The position numbers and the translations under genes were made by a program. From the NCBI GenBank assembly GCA_022702545.1, contig JAHRBC010000006.1, forward strand, positions 2,976,001 to 3,040,000: DNA of 64,000 bases, read 5' to 3'. The DNA is from Phycomyces nitens. Its lineage: Eukaryota; Mucoromycota; Mucoromycetes; Mucorales; Phycomycetaceae. Below the pieces are notes generated by a model, which did no database searches, had not been told where the DNA came from, and was given only the letters and a program-made list of their open reading frames with translations. Positions 56,297-64,000 of the stretch are shown here, one piece after another (the stretch's first letter is position 1; the number at the start of each line of letters is the position of its first letter).

Positions 56297-59200
56297 ATGG
56301 GAATCCCAAAGTTCTTTAGATGGATAAGGTAAAGCGCCCAAAGGTCTAGACAGTTTGACAGCAGGATGCTAAACGATTTTTTTCTACCTCTACCTCTAGC
56401 GAACGCTACCCAATGTCCTCTCAGCTGATTGCTGAAAACAGGATACCAGAATTTGGTAATTTCAAGCTCTAGAGGCAAAACAATCAATGCAGCCAACCGT
56501 ATAAATCAATCATTCTCCTGCTCTAAATCAGATAACATGTACCTGGACATGAATGGCATTATCCACAACTGTTCGCATAATAACAACGAGAGTGCTCATT
56601 TCAGAATCACCGAAGAGCAAATTTGGGTGGGAATATTCAATTACGTTGACCATCTATTCTCCAAAATCAAGCCAAAAAAGGTCTTTTTTCTTGCCATTGA
56701 TGGTGTTGCTCCAAGAGCAAAGATGAACCAGCAGAGATCCAGACGTTTTAGAACTGCCAAAGATGCCGAAGACACTCGCCAACGCGCTCTCAACAAGGGC
56801 GAACAATTGCCTGCAGAAGATCCATTTGACAGCAATTGCATCACACCAGGTCAGTAGTATATAGTATACCGTTGGATCAGCCAATCCACATTATTCTGAC
56901 ATTTTCTTATAAAACCATCATAGGCACTGATTTCATGAAAAAGTTGACACTTCAATTGCGTTATTTCATAAACAAGAAAGTCTCGGAAGATTCAAACTGG
57001 CAAAATGTAGAAATCATCTTGTCGGGTCCCGAGGTTCCTGGAGAAGGAGAGCACAAGATCATGGAGTATATCCGTCTTTCAAAGGCTCAACCAGGCTACA
57101 ATCCAAACACAAGACATTGTCTGTATGGTCTCGATGCTGATCTCATCATGCTTGGTCTAGTGAGCCACGATCCTCACTTTGCCCTGTTACGTGAAGAGGT
57201 CTTGTTTGGAAGGCAAAACAAGAAAAAAGTCACGTAAGTCATCAAACGGAAGAAGAATATAGGTAATTGACAAGCTTTTTTTTTCTAGCTTGGATTCAAT
57301 GAACTTTTACTTGATGCACCACTCGCTCATCAGAGAATACCTCGACATGGAGTTTGAGTCTCTCAAAAAATCAATGGAATTCCCCTATGACCTTGAGCGC
57401 ATCATCGATGATTTCGTGTTAATAGCCCTCTTTATTGGAAACGATTTCTTGCCTCATCTTCCAAGTCTTCATATCAATGAAGGTGCCCTTAGTCTCATGT
57501 TTGATATCTACAAAAGAGTCTTGCCAACCTGTGGGGGCTACATCCAAGACTCTGGAAGGGTCAATATGAAGAGACTCCAAGTTATCCTGGCTGAATTGGC
57601 CGATGAGCTAGAAAAGACTGCTTTCCAGGCAGATTGTGTCAATGGATTATACCTAGGAGGCAAAAAGGAAGACGGCCAGTATGAACGCCAGGCTCTTCAC
57701 AAAATGGAAAGGAGAAAGAATAAGAAAACAATGAGTAAGTATTCCAAAAAAGGTGTCTCTGTGCAAGACTAGAGTTTTATTTTTTGGGGGAGAGTATTTA
57801 TGTAACTTCGCCAACGAATAGCCATCACTCCCGCACAAAAGACCATTTTTGAGTCTGTCAAGGAGTTTGCCTTGAAACACAAGCCGGGAGAAAAGCTTCG
57901 ACTTGATCTCCAACTCAAGAACGCAGACGAGACATTTATCGCGACTCTGTGTCGTGATCTGGGCTTTGTCTTTGCAGTCAACCCTAAAAAGGATAACATT
58001 AAAGAAGTGGTTATCGAGTTCTGTGATGATGATGAAAGTGAGACCGAGGTGGAAAATTGGGATGAGGAAGCCATTATTGCCCGTGACCGTGTCCTGAACA
58101 AGTACGAAAAGGCCAGTGTAATCTCCAATCCCGAGGAAGAGGAGCTTGCGGAAAAGCAAAGAAAGGAACGATATGATGCCGGGTTTAAAGAATGGAAAGC
58201 AAGATATTACAAGGTAAGTCAAAGTACTGTTGTAAAGCTGAAAGGATATATTTTGAACTTTGGTTTGTTGCCTTTTAGGAAAAAATGAACATCGACTATG
58301 ATAACAAGGAGGAGATGGATGGCATTATTGGTTCTTATATCAAGGGTATTCAATGGGTACTTCACTACTACTACAGCGGTGTGGCATCCTGGGGATGGTT
58401 TTACCCTTACCATTATGCACCCAGAATCTCTGATCTCCTTGATATTGAAAAGTATCAAGACATTGAGTTTGATCTTGGCACTCCCTTTAACCCATTTGAA
58501 CAACTGATGGGTGTCTTGCCCACCCTTAGTAAGAAGCTCTTGCCAGAGCCATATCAAGTAAGTCAGTCAGACAGTTTGCTACAAGCCATCGTCAAGACTA
58601 ATCGAGTTTTTATTTATCCTTACAACCACAGGAACTCATGTCAAATCCCAATTCACCTATCATTGACTTTTATCCTAGCGACTTTGATATGGATATGAAC
58701 GGAAAGAAGCAGGACTGGGAAGCTGTCATTAAGATTCCATTTATCGATGAGAAACGTCTCTTGGAAGCCATGCATGCACGACAGCATCGTCTGACCAAGG
58801 CCGAAGTTGCAAAGTCAAAGGCTGGCCAAAGTTTCAAGTTTGTCTTTGACAATAGCAATGGAGCTGATGACGAGGTCAAGACATACCCTAGTCCTCTTCC
58901 AGGCGTATTTCCTGATATCCACAACTTGCTTGCACGCGAAGTTGTATATAATTTGCCAAGTATCGAGGGAAAGACATTGAACAAGGGTTTGCCAGATGGT
59001 GTCTTTTTGGGTAAAGAAGCATTGGCCGGTTTCCCATCTCTTCAAACCATCCCTCATACAAGTGAATTGGAGGCATGCGGAGTAATGGTATTCCAGCAAC
59101 CCAGCAGGTAAACAATCAAAGTTCAAAAAGTCGGTCTTTTCTACTCTAGACACCTAACTTTTCCCTTTTATATCGATTTGTATCTACAGGAACGAATCTA

Positions 59201-60856
59201 TAGTTATCAATTTGAAAAACAAGTACAAGGAAACCAATGCAGAGGATATTGCCAATCTCCTTCTCTACAAGCGCGTATTTGTTAGTAGGTTATACATCAA
59301 TTGCCCTGCTTTTGGCCTCAACCCACTCATACATTACTATTATTATTTAAAGACTATCCTTATTTGCAGGAAGCAGTTGTTATTGGTGTCTCCAATATCA
59401 ATACAAAATACTATATCAAATTCTCTGGCAAGAAGAAGCAGATGTTGGAACACACCCATACCCCAGCTGAAAAAGAAAGCTGGCGAAAGCGTATTGGTGC
59501 TATTGATTACATGTCCAAAAAGCGATTTGCTCTCAATATTGGCAATGTTGACATTGCTATTCACGTCTGTGTTATTCGTGGTATGAAGCGCACCACCAAT
59601 GGTTCATATGTCAAAGAATATATGAACCCTGCTCAAGAAGACCTGGTTCCTGTTCAAATGTGCGTCACAAAGGTCGCCAATGAGGATGCACGCTACATTG
59701 AAACGCCTCCTCTTCCTATCACAGAAGAGTTCCCTATCAACAGCAAAGTCTTCTTCCTTGGTGGTCTGTACTATGGCACCCTAGGTACCGTAATTGGCCA
59801 TGTTGACTCTGATACCGTTGACATCCAACTTGTTGCTCCCGTCAATCCCAGAGACTCTTACGAACCAAACTTTGGCAGTTTGGTCTTAAAAGAACAAGAG
59901 GCGCGGGTGTCTTATATTCCTTCGTTTGAATTGAGCTCTAGATTCAAGTTGGCCAACATTACTCTTTCAAAGATCACATCTTCTGTTCTTGTGTCTGATA
60001 AGGGTAAAAACACCAATGTTGGTCTGAGCCTCAAATTCGAGTTTAAGCAGCAAAAGGTGTTGGGATACTCTAGAAAGGGTGCAAATGGTTCTTGGGAGTT
60101 TTCTGACAAAGCAGTCGAACTTATTGAAGAGTACATCAAAAGATTCCCAGAGTTCGTTTCTGCTATTGGAAGTCAGAATTCCAGTTCGTTTATGAGCTTG
60201 GACGACTTTAAATGGTCTCCTAACCCTTCTGCAGAATTGCAAAAGATGAAGGAATGGTTGGCATCCAAGGGTGTCAATGATCTTCCTAGAGCAAGTTTGA
60301 CATCCGAACAGTTTGAAGAGGTACGATGAGTGAGGCTCTTGTAAGATTTATCTTTGACTTTTTTTTTATTTTATTTTTTTATTTATTTCTGTAGCCATAT
60401 ATTCAAACCATTGAGCAATTGGGAGCATCTTATCACAAGAACTACGAAAATTTGGATTTCAAAAAAGTTATTATTAAGCGTATCCCTCGCGATGTTCTAC
60501 TGAGACCATGCGATGCCGAATCAAAGCTGGCCGATCAGTTCTTCAGAATCGGCAACCGCGTCGTCTACGCATTGGATACAGGATCTATTCCACTGGGCAC
60601 AAAGGGCACCGTTGTTGGCGTGCACGATAATATGATTGATATTATTTTCGACGTGCCATTTATGGGAGGACATACTTTGGGTGGAAGGTAAGCCTTTTTG
60701 TGGCTTGATTGTCTTTAAATCACAACTAAAATCACATTAATCTGTAGATGCTCCGAGTTCCGTGGAGCAACCCTGTCTCCCAAAAGTGTGCTCAGTCTTT
60801 TCAACAAGGCAGCATATCTTAACAAAAACCCTTCTCATAAGAAGCATGTAAATTGA
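56297..60856 (+). CDS. XRN1: 5'-3' exoribonuclease Xrn1
   Basis: Cytoplasmic exonuclease that degrades decapped mRNA. 1257 residues, exons 56297-56328, 56400-56455, 56532-56849, 56924-57233, 57289-57734, 57822-58212, 58279-58557, 58632-59108, 59190-59284, 59353-60320, 60395-60687, 60748-60856. Catalytic acids fall exactly at the yeast numbers: D35 (YLDMNG), E176 and E178 (GEGEHK), D206 and D208 (GLDADL). GVAPRAKMNQQRSRRF and IGNDFLPHLP are also conserved. Repeated barrel segments follow (KVFFLGGLYYGTLGTVIG; RVVYALDTGSIPLGTKGTV). The protein ends soon after, about 270 residues shorter than yeast Xrn1, whose low-complexity tail is absent. The exon 9-10 junction (VFV then NYPYLQEA) is the least certain. 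Confidence 0.93.
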
Positions 60857-61728
60857 AACCAATACTCACTATCCAACTACAGACTCATATCACTGAAGCG
60901 TATAATTCATCAAAACTCTACAAAATAAAATAGCAATATTATGTTTTTCTCTTTTTGAAAATACTTTTTTTTTTCAGGTGTCTCATGTTTTAATAGGGTA
61001 GCAAAAATGATTTGGAGGATGAGCTTATAAAAACTCTTTTTTAAATGGATATCTTGGTAAATACACTCGTGGCCTCTATAGACAACGAGCATAATCCACC
61101 AAAGATACTAGTTACTCCAGCTCTCTTGTTACTTGGCGTCTATTGTGTTATGGTCGGCATCAATGTGGTAGTGTAAAGTGCTCGTGCGCATGACGTGTAA
61201 CCATTGAGATGTAAACTTGGGATCATTAGCAAAGAGTAACCAGAGATCGGCTGTAGAGTCTGTGCCCACTCAGTTGTGGTGTATACACCAAAAAAAATCA
61301 TCTACAAGGCCATATCTATACATATTTACATTCTCTCATCTGTGTTACAGCTCATATTTCTTTTCTATTTGAAAAACAAAAAAAAGTAGCCTCGATTTTA
61401 TAAGCACACGCACACGCTCTCTAATCCAAGGTTTTCTTGATCTGTGTAGGAATTTTTTAAATGTCATACTATTCTGAGTCTACTTTTTAAAAACCCTAGC
61501 AGTGTGGGAATTTATTAGGATAGTAGTTTTTAAACAACAGAAAAAATGCGACGGTGTCTGAATTTATTTAGACTCCTAATGTCGTATATTCAATACAATA
61601 AGGTTTTTTCACCACTGTGTTTGTATATGTAACTTTAATTTTTTCTTTCTAAACAGCCAATTGTCGGTGATACAATATTATTGACATACAGAGCAGGCAA
61701 AAACAAGCGGTAAATAAAAAAATAAACA

Positions 61729-61894
61729 CTGGTTTTTTCCCTTTGAATTGACGCACTTGACAATCTTTATTGGCACAGTGGTCAATAATTATTGATGATC
61801 TAAAGCAGAAGGGTTGGAGGGAAAAACACCAATAATTATTGACCACTGCACCAATTAATGTTGTTCAACCCGTAAATTCCAAGGAAAAAACCAG
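61729..61894. repeat. MITE-like nested inverted repeat
   Basis: The inner arms are CAGTGGTCAATAATTATTG (61776-61794) and its exact complement (61830-61848), and the match continues outward as ATTGG with two mismatches. The outer arms CTGGTTTTTTCCCTTTGAAT (from 61729) and AATTCCAAGGAAAAAACCAG (to 61894) also pair imperfectly. CAGTGGTC ends resemble fungal Tc1/mariner termini. No ORF lies inside, so it would be non-autonomous. Confidence 0.55.
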
Positions 61895-63784
61895 TAGTGC
61901 CTGTTCCCAGTTTACGGAATAAAATGTTGTGTCCTGAAAAAGATATTCAAAGACTTTATATAAAACTCGTTTTTAAAGCATGTATTTATAGAAGAGATGT
62001 TAAAGTCTTGGGAACCAGATATATTTGTTGGACACCGGATAGCAAACCACAATTAAAATGTCCAGTGAAATCAAAACGTCGTGCCCCTAATATTAGCGAT
62101 TGTGCTTATTACGGATACAATGGATATGGTCATTAGCCTATTGCAGTATTTCTTGGGTGAGAATTTATGTTGAAGCCAAACTTATGAGTCATACTATAAC
62201 AGCCAAACTTTTAGCATTCGAAATAGTTGATTCCTGTGTCTTTACAGATCAATATCTTCCAAGTATCTTGTAAGCTTATCCAGTTTACTAATGACTCTCT
62301 CTCTGTGAATTGAGTGGAGCAGCTATGCAATAGACCTCGGCAATTTATTATATAAAAGAAGATGTACCAGGTAATGTTAAATAGTTTAAAAGACACTATG
62401 AAGTATAATCTCGCTATAAACTTGTTGGGAAAGTATTGTGGTGATTCAGCCTTATTAATGTATATTTTACATATAGATAAGCTATAAGTACAGATTAGCT
62501 GAGAGCTAATAAGGTACGATAAAGGAATTATAGCAATGCATCAGAATAATAGTAACATGAATGTCGAGCTCAGAGACTTACTCCATCTAATATCTTAATG
62601 TGGTGAAAGACCCCACGTATCAGGAAGTCCAAGATCTTGTGTAACATCACATTGAAAGAGTATATAAAGAGCGGCACATTTTGTATCTTAATAAAGACAA
62701 GCTTATATACAGTCTCAAAGTACTCACTGTCTATATCTCCATTAATATTTTTTATTGTTTTAATACCCTAAAACACAACAAGTATGTTGCGCATATTCTC
62801 AAGTGTTTTTAAGGAAAAGGTAATAATCGATTGTAGCTACAATATAATGTCACACCATGTTTTGACTTGTATTTTCATTTTATCTAGCAGCCCAAAAGTT
62901 ATATTGAATTACAAGGACAATTCCTTTGTTCACGATCAAAAGGGTATGACTATTATCCATGGTTGGCAATTATCGGACAGCAAGTTATTTTATTAATATT
63001 TTTACCAAAAACCTTTGTAGTTAAATGAAGATTGATCAACCTAAAGGAATATTCAAAAATCAATAGTATGTTAAAAGTGGTTGGTTTGTATATCCTTTTC
63101 ATCTATTGTAAATGAGTATTTGGTATATGAATTAATCAATTGGACGAATACCTTGATTGGTTTGGTAAGTGAGCAATTGATACAAGTGGTGGTCCCAAAG
63201 GAAAGAGTAAAGGCGCTCTTCACCACATCTCTGCCAGTCGACAAAAAAGGAAATCATTTTAATTTAGTAAATAAATTAATTATTATGGTAGGTATTCACA
63301 CGTAGGGTACTTGAGTTGGGCAAAGTAACTAGTTACGGGACTATTATGAGAAAGAACACTCGAGTTATCTAGTATTTATAGCCGGGTTACTAGCTAGCAA
63401 TAAACGTTGTTCCGATTGGAGGTGTGGTAACGAGGGAAAATAAACTATTGTCAAGATGTGTTAGACAATAGAGCTGCACTAAGTTTTTTAGATGTGTCAA
63501 GTAATATTTATGACTAGGCGTATGGAAATGAGATCAGTTGTCAAAATATATAAAGTGTTTTTAACGAGGTAAAAAGAGATACTTTATTCTTCTTCACAAA
63601 ACGTCCTCTATTATGGTCCCCTCTGCCTCCACACTTATTTTAAACTGCCCGCTACTTCGTCTGGCCATTATTTATCAAGGTGGCGGCCACCAACCATCTT
63701 GCACACCGTCCAACTGCAGTGTGCGGCGGGGGGCATGCACAGTTATAGAGCACGCCCTTTATCCCAGATCGAGTTGGACGAGTG

Positions 63785-63857
63785 GCCGGCCCGGACAACA
63801 TCCCGTTTGGTTCCCAATAAAAAACCAAGAGGTCTTGGGGGATGTTGTAAGGCCGGC
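63785..63857. repeat. GC-rich inverted repeat
   Basis: The arms GCCGGCC...ACAACATCCC (63785-63804) and GGGGATGTTGTAAGGCCGGC (63837-63857) are complementary except for about three bases and enclose a 32-nt loop. The surrounding 63660-63900 is much more GC-rich than the rest of the 3' region. The identity is unknown. Confidence 0.45.
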
Positions 63858-64000
63858 ATAGTCGATGGCGGCCAGCCCGACGGGATCCACGGCTGCCTTT
63901 ACAAATGCAATTAAATCTAGAAATATATATATATAAATCTACTATAAGATCCACTATTGCAGATTATCAAGCTGTTTTTTTTTACCTTGCATGCCGCCGT

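Larger units (their letters stand above)
60857..64000. other. Distal intergenic region without recognised genes
   Basis: AT-rich, with a foldback element (61729-61894) and a GC-rich inverted repeat near 63800. Short ORFs at 61897-62136, 62784-62996 and 63081-63305 (plus strand) and 63652-63954 (minus strand) show no family mark. The last 350 bp are clearly more GC-rich than the rest and may be the edge of another mobile element. Confidence 0.4.

Noticed and set aside
57653..58222. Minus-strand ORF of 189 codons opposite XRN1
   Set aside because: Antisense to XRN1 exons with conserved protein sequence on the plus strand.
63660..63900. 5S rRNA or tRNA gene
   Set aside because: The GC-rich stretch does not match what I know of fungal 5S rRNA, and no A-box/B-box pair with cloverleaf arms could be read.

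Overview
The window looks like nuclear DNA of an early-diverging fungus, most likely Mucoromycota. I base this on intron-dense genes with 50-90 bp introns, fungal-type orthologues (HIR3, DCN1, PDA1, NEO1, XRN1), AT-rich intergenic DNA, and Helitrons with a large fused Rep-helicase protein. The species cannot be fixed from the sequence alone.

Positions 1 to about 22,320 are a transposon block. Four Helitrons lie on the minus strand, head to tail: copy A (1-4899, cut by the window edge, one nonsense codon), copy B (4900-10840, open throughout), copy C (10841-16160, one frameshift and a changed Walker A motif) and copy D (17012-about 22320, one nonsense codon and one frameshift). A short ORF-less derivative of the A/B family (16161-17011) sits between C and D. 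Recurrent parts recognised in these elements are a 5' flank with TCACATGA or TCACGTGA motifs, N-terminal CX2CX4HX7C modules, an HUH/two-tyrosine Rep domain, a PIF1-type helicase, and a 3' region that can hold a minisatellite of about 42 bp per unit and GC-rich hairpins. At several junctions the 3' hairpin end of one element abuts the 5' TCTAT end of the next.

Positions 22,431-30,000 hold a fragment resembling a transposase DNA-binding domain, then HIR3/CABIN1 (25 exons, minus strand). SEC61 beta (plus strand) starts 1 kb beyond the HIR3 start, so the two are divergent. In both genes the first coding exon is only the ATG. A gene-poor stretch follows (31.5-36.7 kb), then DCN1-like (minus strand, with a 7-nt microexon).

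Positions 39.8-60.9 kb are a compact run of plus-strand genes: a PQ-loop vacuolar transporter, a membrane-anchored glycosyltransferase, pyruvate dehydrogenase E1-alpha, an F-box protein, a NEO1-type P4-ATPase, a short-chain dehydrogenase, a BolA protein and the exonuclease XRN1. They are unrelated housekeeping genes, not a pathway cluster. The last 3 kb hold a foldback element, a GC-rich inverted repeat and no gene I can recognise.

I built exon models by hand from splice sites and family motifs. All spliced host-gene models and the copy B model sum to whole codons, and the XRN1 catalytic residues fall at the yeast positions. Five of the 83 host-gene introns need a GC-AG junction, always with the donor GCAAGT.
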